This document shows, one piece after another, positions 53,908 through 63,093 of a DNA stretch of 64,000 bases (positions are counted from its first letter, which is position 1; each line of letters begins with the position of its first letter). This DNA comes from Sphingobacteriales bacterium (GTDB taxonomy: Bacteria; Bacteroidota; Bacteroidia; Chitinophagales; Chitinophagaceae): the NCBI GenBank assembly GCA_004144175.1, contig SEFT01000007.1, positions 124,001 through 188,000 of the forward strand, given 5' to 3'. Below the pieces are notes generated by a model. The model ran no database searches. It worked only from the letters and a program-made list of their open reading frames with translations, and had not been told where the DNA came from. The position numbers and the translations under genes are program-made.

Positions 53908-54564
53908 TTGTATCAGGCACCGCTTTATAAACGAATACTGAGTTACATTATTCCGGTACGTATCCGGGAGGGTTCCAGTGAAGACAATCCTTCACTGGAA
54001 CTTTTTTTATTCAGGGGCGATTATCAGCTGGCTACGCCTGATGCCGTATATTCGGATGGCAGGCGATACCGCCCGCTGGTAGCTGCTTTCCGGGAAATAA
54101 AGGACGACTTTCCGGGAGTGAAAAAAGTATTGCTGCTGGGTACAGGGCTGGGCAGCGGGGTTGAGATACTCAGGGGCAAGGGTTACTATCCCGAGTTTGT
54201 GTTGGTAGAGAAAGACAGCACCATACTAAGCTGGGCGATAGAACTACTTACATTGGATAAGCGGCAACAAGCCATTCGAACGGTATGCGCTGATGCCAAA
54301 GACTACATGGATAGTAACAGCGAAGTTTTTGACCTGGTGGTGGTAGATATATTCAACAGCCGCGTAGTGCCCGAGTTTGTGACCGGTACCGACTTCCTGA
54401 AAAATTGCCGCCGGAGCATGGGCCCCGGCGGAAAGCTTATCTTAAATTATATCATCAATAACGAAAAGGAGTGGGACGGAATGCTTGCCCGTTTCCGTTC
54501 TGTCTTTGCCAGCTACGATATTGTAAGCTTCGGCATCAACCGCGTGATCATTGCTAGAGCTTAG
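53908..54564 (+). CDS. Spermidine synthase-fold methyltransferase-like protein
   Basis: A 218-residue protein, read from TTG 53908 (YQAPLYKRILSYIIPV). This start is uncertain: the frame extends further back into the protease gene, but no better start lies outside it. VLLLGTGLGSGVEILR is a nucleotide/SAM-type loop, and FDLVVVDIFNSRVVPEF and ADAKDYM match the polyamine-synthase fold. It lacks some residues of true spermidine synthases, so an uncharacterised homologue is more likely. It follows the M48 protease by 2 nt and its end overlaps convergent oxyR by 11 nt. Confidence 0.7.
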   Translation: MYQAPLYKRILSYIIPVRIREGSSEDNPSLELFLFRGDYQLATPDAVYSDGRRYRPLVAAFREIKDDFPGVKKVLLLGTGLGSGVEILRGKGYYPEFVLVEKDSTILSWAIELLTLDKRQQAIRTVCADAKDYMDSNSEVFDLVVVDIFNSRVVPEFVTGTDFLKNCRRSMGPGGKLILNYIINNEKEWDGMLARFRSVFASYDIVSFGINRVIIARA

Positions 54565-55510
54565 CAGTCTGTATACGCAGTACCTTCCTGTTCTTCTTCT
54601 GCACACGCATCTTCTCCGGCACTAGTGTCAGTATCTCATCCATCAGGCTTTGCAGCAGCGTCAGGCGTACGAAGTAGTCGTTTGTTATCAGGCTCACCTC
54701 GCGTACCGGCTCGGGGTCTTCAAAATACCTTACCCTGTCTTGCTGGTCTTCATTGAAATCAAGCGTTGCCAGTTCGGGCAGTACGGTAAGGCCCTTGTTA
54801 CGATCTACCATCTTGCGCAGCATCTCTACATTGCTCGACTCGTAGCGGTACGGGCGCTCTGCCTGTATGCGTTGCACATGCTCGCTGCACAGGTTGATGA
54901 TCTGGTTGCGCATGCAATGGCCTTCATTCAGCATCCATATACGCTCCAGATGTACATCGTCCGGCGATATCAGGCGTTTCTTCAGCGCAGGCTCATCTTC
55001 GGAGAAGTAGGCCACGAACGGCTCATAAAACAGCGGATATTCTTTGATTCCGTTTCTTTCCAGCGGAGTGCTTACCAGTGCGGCATCTATCTCATTATTG
55101 CCCAGTGCCTTGATGATGTCGTCGGTCTCCATTTCGTTTACCTGTAGCTTCACATCAGGATACTTACCTGAATAGCTTTCCAGTAAGCCCGGTAATATAT
55201 ACGGCGCAATAGTTGGAATGACGGCAAACTTAAATACGCCGCTGAGGCTATTCTGTTGCTTCTGTATCAGTTCGTGTACCTTCTCTATTTCCGACAGGGC
55301 TATTCTTGCCTGCTCTACTATATCTACACCCATAGCAGTAATGGCAATGGGGTGCTTGTTGCGGTCAAACAGCTTGATTCCCAGTTCTTCCTCCAGCTTC
55401 TGTATCTGCATGCTGAGTGTAGGTTGGGTCACAAAACATTTTTCGGCAGCGGCTACAAAGCTTTTGTAGGTAGCTACGGCCACTACATATTCTAGTTGTG
55501 TTATGGTCAT
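54554..55510 (-). CDS. oxyR: Hydrogen peroxide-sensing LysR regulator OxyR
   Basis: A 318-residue LysR-family activator. Start ATG 55508-55510 (MTITQLEYVV); an upstream GTG-type extension would sit inside the promoter. The winged helix-turn-helix is in residues 1-60 (VAAAEKCFVTQPTLSMQIQKLEEELG). The effector domain carries two cysteines at exactly 199 and 208 in EGHCMRNQIINLCSEH, the same numbers and 9-residue spacing as the redox pair of E. coli OxyR. Peroxide would oxidise this pair and change gene activation. It is divergent from the DUF3052-like gene and converges with the spermidine synthase-like gene. Confidence 0.94.
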   Translation of the reverse strand: MTITQLEYVVAVATYKSFVAAAEKCFVTQPTLSMQIQKLEEELGIKLFDRNKHPIAITAMGVDIVEQARIALSEIEKVHELIQKQQNSLSGVFKFAVIPTIAPYILPGLLESYSGKYPDVKLQVNEMETDDIIKALGNNEIDAALVSTPLERNGIKEYPLFYEPFVAYFSEDEPALKKRLISPDDVHLERIWMLNEGHCMRNQIINLCSEHVQRIQAERPYRYESSNVEMLRKMVDRNKGLTVLPELATLDFNEDQQDRVRYFEDPEPVREVSLITNDYFVRLTLLQSLMDEILTLVPEKMRVQKKNRKVLRIQTAKL

Positions 55511-55531
55511 ATAAGGCCTTATTATACCATA

Positions 55532-55539
55532 CAAACGTA
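55532..55539 (-). promoter_or_regulatory. -7 element for oxyR
   Basis: Minus-strand TACGTTTG matches TAnnTTTG, 21 nt before ATG 55510. It overlaps a possible longer reading frame and so supports the shorter start. Confidence 0.55.
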
Positions 55540-55642
55540 CAGCATAAAGTTGACAAAGGGTAGAGGGATGCGGTGCAAGCGGAAGACTTTAACAACATGC
55601 CCCCGGAATACTGCATCTAAAAGCCCTGCATGTTAAAATGCA

Positions 55643-55650
55643 TACATTTG
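55643..55650 (+). promoter_or_regulatory. -7 element for the DUF3052-like operon
   Basis: TACATTTG matches TAnnTTTG, 20 nt before ATG 55671. It overlaps an earlier ATG at 55638, which is therefore unlikely to be the start. Confidence 0.55.
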
Positions 55651-55670
55651 CAGCGCAAAATTCCGCCGGC

Positions 55671-56096
55671 ATGAGTATACCTGCCAAACTGAAACTGAAA
55701 GACGATGCGCCACTATGGCTTATCAACGCACCCGATCAGGTAGCGAAGCTTTTTACGGCTTTTGATAGCAAGACGACGCTACCCAAAAAGCAAGCTGTAG
55801 CGCAGGTAATACTGTTTGCTGCTGATAAGGCCGGCCTGGAGCAACATTTTACAGGCATAGAGGGCAAACTGCTGCCCGATGCGCTGCTGTGGTTAGCATA
55901 TCCTAAAAAGAGCGGCAAGATCAAGTCGGACATGACAAGAGATGCCGGCTGGGATGTCGTCTTTGCGGCAGGCTATGAGCCTGTGATGCAGATAGCGATA
56001 GACGAAGATTGGTCGGCACTGCGTTTCCGTCCATCGGGTGACATTAAGGATAGATACGGGACATACCTATGGAGCAGCGGCAGGCAGAGGGGATAG
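55671..56096 (+). CDS. DUF3052-like protein
   Basis: A 141-residue soluble protein beginning MSIPAKLKLKDDAPLWLINAP. LLWLAYPKKSGKIKSDMTRDAGWD and the closing region QIAIDEDWSALRFRP resemble DUF3052-type proteins. The family has no known function. It starts a three-gene plus-strand operon with a YdeI-like protein and a hotdog thioesterase. It is divergent from oxyR, so oxidative-stress control is possible but unproven. Confidence 0.68.
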   Translation: MSIPAKLKLKDDAPLWLINAPDQVAKLFTAFDSKTTLPKKQAVAQVILFAADKAGLEQHFTGIEGKLLPDALLWLAYPKKSGKIKSDMTRDAGWDVVFAAGYEPVMQIAIDEDWSALRFRPSGDIKDRYGTYLWSSGRQRG

Positions 56097-56320
56097 ATTA
56101 CGTGAACAAAACTACAACACTGCCGGCTGATGTGCTGAAGGCTATGAAGCCACATCAGGGGCTCAATAAAGTCTTTGAATCAATGACATTTTCGCACCGT
56201 AAAGAATACCTGCTGGAGGTAGTAAGCGCTAAGAAACCCGAGACCAGGGAGCGCCGCATAAACAAGATGATAGAAAAGCTGCTGACTTACAGAGCGGAAA
56301 AAGAAAATAAAAACAAATAA
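56069..56320 (+). CDS. YdeI/OmdA C-terminal domain protein, short
   Basis: An 83-residue protein matching the C-terminal segment of YdeI/OmpD-associated family proteins: LPADVLKAMKPHQGLNKVF, then SHRKEYLLEVVSAKKPETRERRINKMIEKL. Typical members also have an N-terminal domain (often DUF1905-like), which is not present here. ATG 56069 gives a 28-nt overlap with the upstream gene. GTG 56102 (reading VNKTTTLP) avoids the overlap and has GAGGGGAT 8-15 nt before it, so the real start is not certain. The domain is linked to bacteriocin tolerance in some bacteria. Confidence 0.75.
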   Translation: MEQRQAEGIDYVNKTTTLPADVLKAMKPHQGLNKVFESMTFSHRKEYLLEVVSAKKPETRERRINKMIEKLLTYRAEKENKNK

Positions 56321-56321
56321 G

Positions 56322-56804
56322 ATGAGCTATAAAGAAGTACCATCAGGATCGGTATTGCAGTACATAAAAGAACATTTTGAGGGCAGGGTGGTAACCGACT
56401 CCAGATCGCCGGCGGGCAACTGGCTGCAGTTTACGCTGGAAAGTATAGAGAAAGGCAAAGCTACCATATCGCTGGAGGTGCGTCATGACATGACCAACCC
56501 CTATGGCAATATACATGGCGGTATGATGTCGCTGCTGATAGACGAAGTAATAGGCTGGGGTGTACTGAGCCTCGATACCGACAACTTCTATACCTCGCTC
56601 AACCTGAATGTTGACTTCCTGTATGCCATACCTGAAGGGCAGCGTTTGCGCGCTACGTCGGAGGTAATAAGGGCAGGTAAAAAGATCATTCATATGGAGT
56701 GCAAAGTGTACGATATGCAGGAACGCCTACTGGCCAAAGCTACCAGCAATTTGATAGCTACCGGCATGCGGCCTACAGATGGCACATCGAGAGTGGCTAA
56801 CTAG
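56322..56804 (+). CDS. PaaI-type hotdog-fold acyl-CoA thioesterase
   Basis: A 160-residue hotdog protein. The active-site block NPYGNIHGGMMSLLIDEVIGWGVLSL (near residue 62-88) has the His-Gly-Gly and the acidic residue of the PaaI/YbgC-like clade, and LNLNVDFLYAIPEGQRLRATSEVIRAGKKI is the second strand region. Members hydrolyse acyl-CoA; the natural substrate is unknown. It begins 2 nt after the YdeI-like stop, so the three genes form one operon, closed by a terminator. Confidence 0.88.
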   Translation: MSYKEVPSGSVLQYIKEHFEGRVVTDSRSPAGNWLQFTLESIEKGKATISLEVRHDMTNPYGNIHGGMMSLLIDEVIGWGVLSLDTDNFYTSLNLNVDFLYAIPEGQRLRATSEVIRAGKKIIHMECKVYDMQERLLAKATSNLIATGMRPTDGTSRVAN

Positions 56805-56833
56805 CTAGTAAGTAAATAACTTAATAACAATAA

Positions 56834-56859
56834 AAAGGGGGCGATGCGCCCCCTTTCTT
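56834..56859. terminator. Bidirectional terminator
   Basis: A perfect 10-bp G/C-rich stem (aaagggggcg / cgcccccttt) with an atg loop and a T-rich tail. It sits between the convergent thioesterase and PKD-domain genes and can serve both. Confidence 0.9.
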
Positions 56860-56883
56860 TATAAACTATTTTTCCGGTTAAGG

Positions 56884-58653
56884 TTATTCTACAACCAGCT
56901 TTTGCGTTTGCTGTGTATTAGCTGAAGAAACGTTGATGAAATACAATCCCTTATTCAGCTGGCTAAGATCGATCACCGTTTCGCCTTGTGCTTTTACAGT
57001 ATTGTTGTATACTGTTTTGCCTGCGATGTCGGTGATAATGATAGCTGCATCAGTAGTGCTATTGCTGTTCCACTGAATAGCGGTTTTGTTTTTAGCAGGG
57101 TTAGGGTAGATGATGAAAGCTACACCTTCCGCTACGTTCATCACACTGGCCGGTACTGGTTTGATGGTCTTTTTGTTGTTAGACACCAGGAACCACATGT
57201 TCTCTACTTTAGTCTTCGTGCTGCTGATCTGGAAAGGTACAGAAGAAGTAGCCGCATAACCAAGCAGCTCAGGCTGTATGGTATATGTACCTTCCGGTAC
57301 ACCCGAGAATGAGTAGTCCCCATTAGCATCGGTAGTAGCATATTTTGCCACCTTGCCGCTTGCCATATCTATAAGGAACACCTCTATACCTTGCGCTCCT
57401 GAACCGGTACCCTTGTTGGCGCCCATACTAATACTGCCGCCTACGAAGCCTGGCCCTCCGGTAACAGTACCCGTCAGCATACTTATGTTGCTGGTAGTAA
57501 CGCCTCCATAGTGATTTATAACTGTTGCGCTACTCCAGCTAAGGCTCGATGTGCTGTAAGTAGGTACGTAACCCGGACCACTTGTTGGGCCATTGGTTAA
57601 AGCTGCCTTAACGAGATACTTGCCTGGCGCCACATTCGGGAAGGTATAATGAGTAAGGTTCCAACCTGTGGTAGATGATATTGTCAGGGAATCGATAGCG
57701 GTCAGTGTGTTGGCTGCCGAATCGTGCACGATGAGCCAAACCTTATAGTCAGGCATAGAAGGTGCAATGGTGCTGTCTTTCCATATAAGGCCCTCTATCT
57801 GGTTGTACGTTGTGTTCACGGTCACACTATCGAAAGTTGTGTCGGCGCAAAGTCCGTTCCATCCGGTTATCAGTTGCACAACATAAGTGCCTGCCGCGCT
57901 GTAGACGTGTGTGGGGTTTTTCACCGCAGACCCGTTGCCATCGCCAAAGTCCCATGCATAAGTAGTACTACCTGTGCTTGAAGTGTTGCCGAATGTCACC
58001 TGTAGGCCATTAGTGCTGTGCCAGAAGCTGGCAGTTTTACCGGCACAACCGGTAGTGCTGCCGTTTGGAAAAACAGTTGTTGTAAATGTATCGGTACAAC
58101 CCGAGCCGACGCTGTAAAGTGTTACCGTTTTGGGATTGCCATTTGCGTAGGTATGCACTACCGGGTTTCCGGTTCCGGTACTGCCATCGCCGTAGTTCCA
58201 CAAGAAGCTGCCCCCCGAAGCGGAACCATAGATAGCAAATGTAATCTGGCCGGGAGTAGTAGAGGAGGAGTCGCTAAAGCCGCTCACCGTTCCATTGCAG
58301 TAAGCCACTACAATCGTTTGTGATGTAGAGTCGTAACACCCGCCCGTGCCACCTATGGAAGAGTCAACTTTTGCAAGGTAATACTTAACGACATAAGTAC
58401 CGGGGCTTCCGTAATTGTGATAAGTAGTGGACGGTGATGTGCCTGGGTAGGATTGGCTGCCATCTCCCCAATTAATCATGTGCTGATGAATGAGCGGCCA
58501 GGTAACATTGGTGGTGGTGATATTCGCCTTTACACGAAGCGGCTGATTGGTGAGTTTAGCTGAAGTGACTGAAAAGACAGGGGCGGGAATGCATTGCGCT
58601 ACTGCAAGGTTGGTGATAAAGAGGAAGGCAATAAAGGTAAAGAGTTGTTTCAT
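56884..58653 (-). CDS. PKD-domain T9SS surface protein, copy 1
   Basis: A 589-residue secreted protein. Signal peptide to about residue 19. Three PKD-like modules with INWGDGS, LWNYGDGS and AWDFGDGN lie between residues 45 and 285. A region starting IEGLIWKDS leads to a carboxypeptidase regulatory-like domain (GIEVFLIDMASGKVAKYATTDANGDYSF). The type IX sorting domain ends the protein (IIYPNPAKNKTAIQW...QKLVVE). It is an adjacent tandem duplicate of the gene at 58810: C-terminal halves are nearly identical, N-terminal PKD parts have diverged. Likely a surface structure or adhesin; ligand unknown. Confidence 0.9.
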   Translation of the reverse strand: MKQLFTFIAFLFITNLAVAQCIPAPVFSVTSAKLTNQPLRVKANITTTNVTWPLIHQHMINWGDGSQSYPGTSPSTTYHNYGSPGTYVVKYYLAKVDSSIGGTGGCYDSTSQTIVVAYCNGTVSGFSDSSSTTPGQITFAIYGSASGGSFLWNYGDGSTGTGNPVVHTYANGNPKTVTLYSVGSGCTDTFTTTVFPNGSTTGCAGKTASFWHSTNGLQVTFGNTSSTGSTTYAWDFGDGNGSAVKNPTHVYSAAGTYVVQLITGWNGLCADTTFDSVTVNTTYNQIEGLIWKDSTIAPSMPDYKVWLIVHDSAANTLTAIDSLTISSTTGWNLTHYTFPNVAPGKYLVKAALTNGPTSGPGYVPTYSTSSLSWSSATVINHYGGVTTSNISMLTGTVTGGPGFVGGSISMGANKGTGSGAQGIEVFLIDMASGKVAKYATTDANGDYSFSGVPEGTYTIQPELLGYAATSSVPFQISSTKTKVENMWFLVSNNKKTIKPVPASVMNVAEGVAFIIYPNPAKNKTAIQWNSNSTTDAAIIITDIAGKTVYNNTVKAQGETVIDLSQLNKGLYFINVSSANTQQTQKLVVE

Positions 58654-58759
58654 TTGTAGTTGTTTAAGGTGAAGAAGAAGTGATACGTTTTAGATAAGAC
58701 AAGTCATATGCTTGAATAGGTTGGATGAAACAGGTGCCTTTTTGCTGTTGTAGTAAAAA

Positions 58760-58784
58760 AGAAAGGGGCGTAATGCCCCTTTCT
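58760..58784 (-). terminator. Terminator after PKD copy 2
   Basis: A 10-bp stem (agaaaggggc / gcccctttct) with a 5-nt loop. On the minus strand it is followed by a T-run. It lies 26 nt past the stop of the gene at 58810-60585 and is similar in position and sequence to the terminator of copy 1. Confidence 0.85.
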
Positions 58785-58809
58785 CCACAAACCATTTTTT
58801 AGTTAAAGG

Positions 58810-60585
58810 TTATTCTACAACCAGCTTTTGTGTTTGCTGTGTGTTAGCTGAAGAAACGTTGATAAAATACAATCCCTTATTCAGCTGGCTAAGGTCGATC
58901 ACTGTTTCGCCTTGTGCCTTTACAGTATTGTTGTACACTGTTTTGCCTGCGATGTCGGTGACGATGATAGCTGCATCAGCAGTGCTGTTGCTGTTCCACT
59001 GGATAGCGGTTTTGTTTTTAGCAGGGTTAGGGTAGATGGTGAAAGCTACACCCTCTGCTACATTCATAACGCTGGCCGGTACCGGTTTAATGGTCTTTTT
59101 GCTGTTTGACACCAGGAACCACATGTTCTCAACCTTAGTCTTCGTGCTGCTGATCTGGAAAGGTACGGAAGAGGTAGACATATAACCAAGCAGTTCAGGC
59201 TGTATGGTATACGTACCTTCCGGTACGCTAGAGAACGAGTAGTCCCCATTAGCATCGGTAGTAGCATATTTCACTACTTTGCCGTTGGTCGCGTCTTTCA
59301 GGTATACATCGATGCCGGGCATTCCCGAACCTGTACCCTTATTAGCGCCTGCGCTAATGCTGCCGCCTACGAAGCCGGGGCCACTTGTAACTGTGCCGGT
59401 TAGCATGGATATGTTGTGCCATTGGCTCATGCCCCCTGTGTGGTTGATGGTGGTAGCTGAGCTCCAGCTAAGGCTGCTGGTGCAGTAGGTCGGTACGTAA
59501 CTTGTGCCACTTGTAGGGCCATTAGTGAGCGCTGCCTTTACAAGATACTTGCCTGGGGCAACGTTGGTGAACATGTAATCATCCCAACCCCAGTTAGCAC
59601 CTGTGATGTTCAGCGAGTCAACAGCGGTGAGTGTGTTGGCTGCAGAGTCGTGTACAATGAGCCATACTTTGTAAGTAGGTACCAGCGGGGCTATCGTGCT
59701 GTCTTTGATAATATAACCTCTGATGAAGTTGTTCATAGTGGTGTTTACAGTTACGCTGTCAGATGTCGTGTCGGCGCAGAGGCTATCCCACGAATTGATC
59801 AGTTTTACTACATACCAGCCCGCTGCTGCATAGGTATGCGTAGGATGTTTCGCTGTTGACGTGTTACCATCTCCGAAATCCCAATGGTGTGTTTGTGTAC
59901 CGCCTGATGTTGAGGTATTATTGAACATTACCTGCAGGCCATTTACCGTGCGGGTAAAGTTGGCAAACTTGCTGGAGCAACCAACGCCACCACCCAGTGG
60001 ATAAACTGTTCTGGTAAATGTGTCTGTACATCCTGAACCAATGCTATACAAAGTAACCGTATAAGGATTACCTGTAGCGTAGGTATGTGTCACCTGAGCT
60101 CCGGTACCACCAGAACTATCACCATAATCCCACACCATACTACCACCAGACATAACGCCATTAATAGTGAATTTCCTTTGGCCTGAAGTTCCGGTAGATG
60201 AATCCGTAAAACCTTTTACCGTGTTGTTGCAATAAGCTACAGTAATAGATTGTGAAGTAGAATCATAACAGCCTGGGCCAGGAGTAAGGGAGGAGTCAAC
60301 TTTGTACAGGTAGTATTTCACCAGGTAAGTACCAGGGCTTGAATACGTATGGTAGGTAGTAGATGGTGATGTAGACGTGTAGGAATTACTGCCATCGCCC
60401 CAGTATATAAGATGCTGGTGTACCAATGGCCACGAAACACTGCCGGTAGTGATATCAGCTTTTACGCGAAGAGGCTGGTTGGCCAATTTCGCAGCCGTGA
60501 CGGAGAACACAGGGGCGGGCGTACATTGTGCTATTGCCGCCTGCGTGATAAACAGGGAGGCAATAAAAGTAAAGAGTTGCTTCAT
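58810..60585 (-). CDS. PKD-domain T9SS surface protein, copy 2
   Basis: A 591-residue protein with the same architecture as copy 1: signal peptide, three PKD modules (IYWGDGS, VWDYGDSS, HWDFGDGN), a linker opening IRGYIIKDS, a regulatory-like domain (GIDVYLKDATNGKVVKYATTD), and a type IX sorting domain ending QKLVVE. The last 200 residues are almost the same as in copy 1; the PKD region differs at many positions. One PKD motif is changed to DYGDSS. It has its own 5' and 3' signals, so the two genes are independently transcribed. Position next to the membrane pyrophosphatase is probably incidental. Confidence 0.9.
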   Translation of the reverse strand: MKQLFTFIASLFITQAAIAQCTPAPVFSVTAAKLANQPLRVKADITTGSVSWPLVHQHLIYWGDGSNSYTSTSPSTTYHTYSSPGTYLVKYYLYKVDSSLTPGPGCYDSTSQSITVAYCNNTVKGFTDSSTGTSGQRKFTINGVMSGGSMVWDYGDSSGGTGAQVTHTYATGNPYTVTLYSIGSGCTDTFTRTVYPLGGGVGCSSKFANFTRTVNGLQVMFNNTSTSGGTQTHHWDFGDGNTSTAKHPTHTYAAAGWYVVKLINSWDSLCADTTSDSVTVNTTMNNFIRGYIIKDSTIAPLVPTYKVWLIVHDSAANTLTAVDSLNITGANWGWDDYMFTNVAPGKYLVKAALTNGPTSGTSYVPTYCTSSLSWSSATTINHTGGMSQWHNISMLTGTVTSGPGFVGGSISAGANKGTGSGMPGIDVYLKDATNGKVVKYATTDANGDYSFSSVPEGTYTIQPELLGYMSTSSVPFQISSTKTKVENMWFLVSNSKKTIKPVPASVMNVAEGVAFTIYPNPAKNKTAIQWNSNSTADAAIIVTDIAGKTVYNNTVKAQGETVIDLSQLNKGLYFINVSSANTQQTQKLVVE

Positions 60586-60663
60586 AAGATTTAAAAGTTT
60601 GAGGGTGAAAAGAAAAATGGTTTGTAGATATTAAGACAACCCCTTATGTAAACAGGTTGGTAC

Positions 60664-60693
60664 AAAAAAACCTGCTTTTTAACTAAAAGCAGG
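60664..60693 (-). terminator. Terminator of hppA
   Basis: A 9-bp stem (cctgctttt / aaaagcagg) with a 5-nt loop. On the minus strand seven T residues follow. It lies 26 nt past the hppA stop. Confidence 0.88.
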
Positions 60694-60718
60694 CTTTCGG
60701 ATGACAATTATATGATTG

Positions 60719-62926
60719 TTACAATTTGGTGACAAAACCAGGTTGTTTTGTCATTTTTACTTCTTGCTTCACGGGTGCTTTAGCTGCTTCTGCAGTTTTA
60801 GTGTCAAACATATCTGCAAGGGTAGGTGCCAGTACCAGCGCTACAATAGACATCAGCTTGATAAGGATGTTCATTGAAGGCCCTGAGGTATCTTTAAAAG
60901 GATCACCTACTGTATCACCCGTTACAGAAGCCTTGTGCGGCTCTGATTTCTTGTAATAGGTCTGGCCATTGATCTCTACGCCTTTCTCAAATGATTTCTT
61001 GGCGTTGTCCCAGGCACCACCGGCATTGTTCTGAAACATACCCATAAGTACGCCGCTTACGGTAGCACCTGCCAGCATTCCGCCAAGTGCTTCAGGGCCA
61101 GCCAGGAAACCAACGATAATAGGAGAAAGCAATGCGATAGCGCCCGGTGCGATCATCTTCTTGATAGATGCCTCTGTAGAGATGGCTACGCAACGCTCGT
61201 ACTGAGGTTTGCCTTTACCTTCCATAATGCCCGGTATCTCGCGGAACTGGCGGCGAACTTCTTCCACCATTGCCATAGCTGCCTGGCCTACTGCACGTAT
61301 AGCCAGCGATGAGAATACAAATGGTATCATACCACCTACAAACAGCATCGCAAGCACCTCTGCCTTATAGATATCGATACCGCTGATGCCAACCACACCC
61401 ACATAAGCAGCGAACAGCGCCAGCGATGTAAGGGCAGCGGAGGCAATCGCAAAGCCTTTACCTGTTGCAGCGGTAGTGTTACCAACCGCATCCAGTGTAT
61501 CTGTTTTTTCACGTACTTCTTTAGGCAGCTCGCACATTTCGGCAATACCGCCTGCGTTATCCGCAATTGGGCCGAAGGCATCGATAGCGAGTTGCATAGC
61601 CGTAGTAGCCATCATACCGGCAGCAGCAATAGCCACACCGTAAAGGCCGGCCATAGCGTAAGAACCCCAGATACCCCCTGCAAGTACCAATATAGGCAGG
61701 AAGGTGCTCTCCATACCAATAGCCAGACCACCGATAACGTTGGTAGCATGGCCGGTAGCCGACTGGCGTATGATGCTCATTACCGGGCGTTTGCCCATAG
61801 CCGTATAATATTCTGTGATGATGCTCATCAGCGTACCTACTACAAGACCTATAATAATAGCCCAGAATACATCCATATTGCTGAACTCCCTGCCACGTAG
61901 TTCCATCGAATCAGGCAGGATATACATGGTAAGGAAGTAACAAGCTATGGCCGTAAGTACAATCGAGCCCCAGTTACCCAGGTTCAGTGCATTTTGTACA
62001 GCAGAGGTGCTGATGCCCGCGCTATCAGATATGCGTACGAACAACGTACCGATCATAGATAATATGATACCGACACCTGCAATAAGCATTGGCAATAGTA
62101 TTGGCCCAAAACCATTAAAAGCATCTGCCGATATCGTCTCCTGGCCCAGTACCATGGTTGCCAGTACAGTAGCCACATAAGAGCCGAAAAGATCGGCGCC
62201 CATACCTGCTACGTCGCCTACGTTGTCGCCCACGTTGTCGGCAATGGTAGCCGGGTTACGCGGATCATCTTCGGGGATACCCGCCTCTACCTTACCTACC
62301 AGGTCGGCGCCTACGTCGGCAGCCTTGGTATAAATACCGCCACCCACACGTGCAAAAAGAGCGATGCTCTCCGCACCCAGCGAGAAGCCGGTGAGTATCT
62401 CGATAGCGCGCTGTACCGATGCGTCGGTAGCCAGCACCCCGTCTGGTACAAATGATTTCCACAAAATGATGAACAGGCCACCCAGACCCAGAACCGCGAG
62501 GCCGGCAACACCCATACCCATAACGGCACCGCCGCCAAAAGAAACAGAAAGTGCCTTGCTAAGGCTGGTACGTGCGGCATTGGTTGTGCGCACGTTAGCC
62601 TTGGTAGCTATACGCATTCCTATGAAACCCGCCAGCGCAGAAAACACAGCACCCAGTACAAAAGTACCCGCGATGATCGGGTGAGAATTTTCGTGCTGAG
62701 AACCCATATAGCCCAACAGCAACGCAGCTATAATAACGTAATAGGTAAGTATCTTATATTCAGCCTTCAGGAAGGCCATGGCCCCCTCGGCAATGTAAGT
62801 AGATATTTCCTTCATCCTTTCGTTCCCGGCATCCTGCTTGCTTACCCATGCTCCTTTCATCATGGTGTAGAGCAGCGCAACGATACCAAAGACCGGCACT
62901 AAATAGAGTAGACTCGATAGACTCAT
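60719..62926 (-). CDS. hppA: Membrane-bound ion-pumping pyrophosphatase
   Basis: A 735-residue integral membrane pump that couples PPi hydrolysis to Na+ or H+ export. Start ATG 62924-62926 ([10 protein letters not shown]); a longer frame would run through the promoter. PPi-binding blocks are present, with [19 protein letters not shown] most diagnostic. The K+-dependence region reads [10 protein letters not shown], with Ala where K+-independent enzymes have Lys, so it is predicted K+-dependent, and many such bacterial enzymes pump Na+. About 16 helices are expected. It is likely a single-gene unit with its own promoter and terminator. Confidence 0.93.
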   Translation of the reverse strand: MSLSSLLYLVPVFGIVALLYTMMKGAWVSKQDAGNERMKEISTYIAEGAMAFLKAEYKILTYYVIIAALLLGYMGSQHENSHPIIAGTFVLGAVFSALAGFIGMRIATKANVRTTNAARTSLSKALSVSFGGGAVMGMGVAGLAVLGLGGLFIILWKSFVPDGVLATDASVQRAIEILTGFSLGAESIALFARVGGGIYTKAADVGADLVGKVEAGIPEDDPRNPATIADNVGDNVGDVAGMGADLFGSYVATVLATMVLGQETISADAFNGFGPILLPMLIAGVGIILSMIGTLFVRISDSAGISTSAVQNALNLGNWGSIVLTAIACYFLTMYILPDSMELRGREFSNMDVFWAIIIGLVVGTLMSIITEYYTAMGKRPVMSIIRQSATGHATNVIGGLAIGMESTFLPILVLAGGIWGSYAMAGLYGVAIAAAGMMATTAMQLAIDAFGPIADNAGGIAEMCELPKEVREKTDTLDAVGNTTAATGKGFAIASAALTSLALFAAYVGVVGISGIDIYKAEVLAMLFVGGMIPFVFSSLAIRAVGQAAMAMVEEVRRQFREIPGIMEGKGKPQYERCVAISTEASIKKMIAPGAIALLSPIIVGFLAGPEALGGMLAGATVSGVLMGMFQNNAGGAWDNAKKSFEKGVEINGQTYYKKSEPHKASVTGDTVGDPFKDTSGPSMNILIKLMSIVALVLAPTLADMFDTKTAEAAKAPVKQEVKMTKQPGFVTKL

Positions 62927-62958
62927 AATATTATTTAAGATTAAAAATTGAAGTGAGA

Positions 62959-62966
62959 CAAATATA
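62959..62966 (-). promoter_or_regulatory. -7 element for hppA
   Basis: Minus-strand TATATTTG matches TAnnTTTG, 32 nt before ATG 62926. It excludes the longer frame beginning near 63007. Confidence 0.55.
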
Positions 62967-63093
62967 ATCGTTTGCATTATAAAAACATAAGTTTTATGAG
63001 GGTACAATAGGGGAGACTGGAACAGTTTTTGTTTTATATATAGTGATTGATATTAATTAGGATTTTTCGAACTGCATCAAACGAAAGACAGTG

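Noticed and set aside
62927-63007. N-terminal extension of the membrane pyrophosphatase
   Set aside because: The extension crosses the -7 element at 62959-62966, and the conserved family start begins at ATG 62926.
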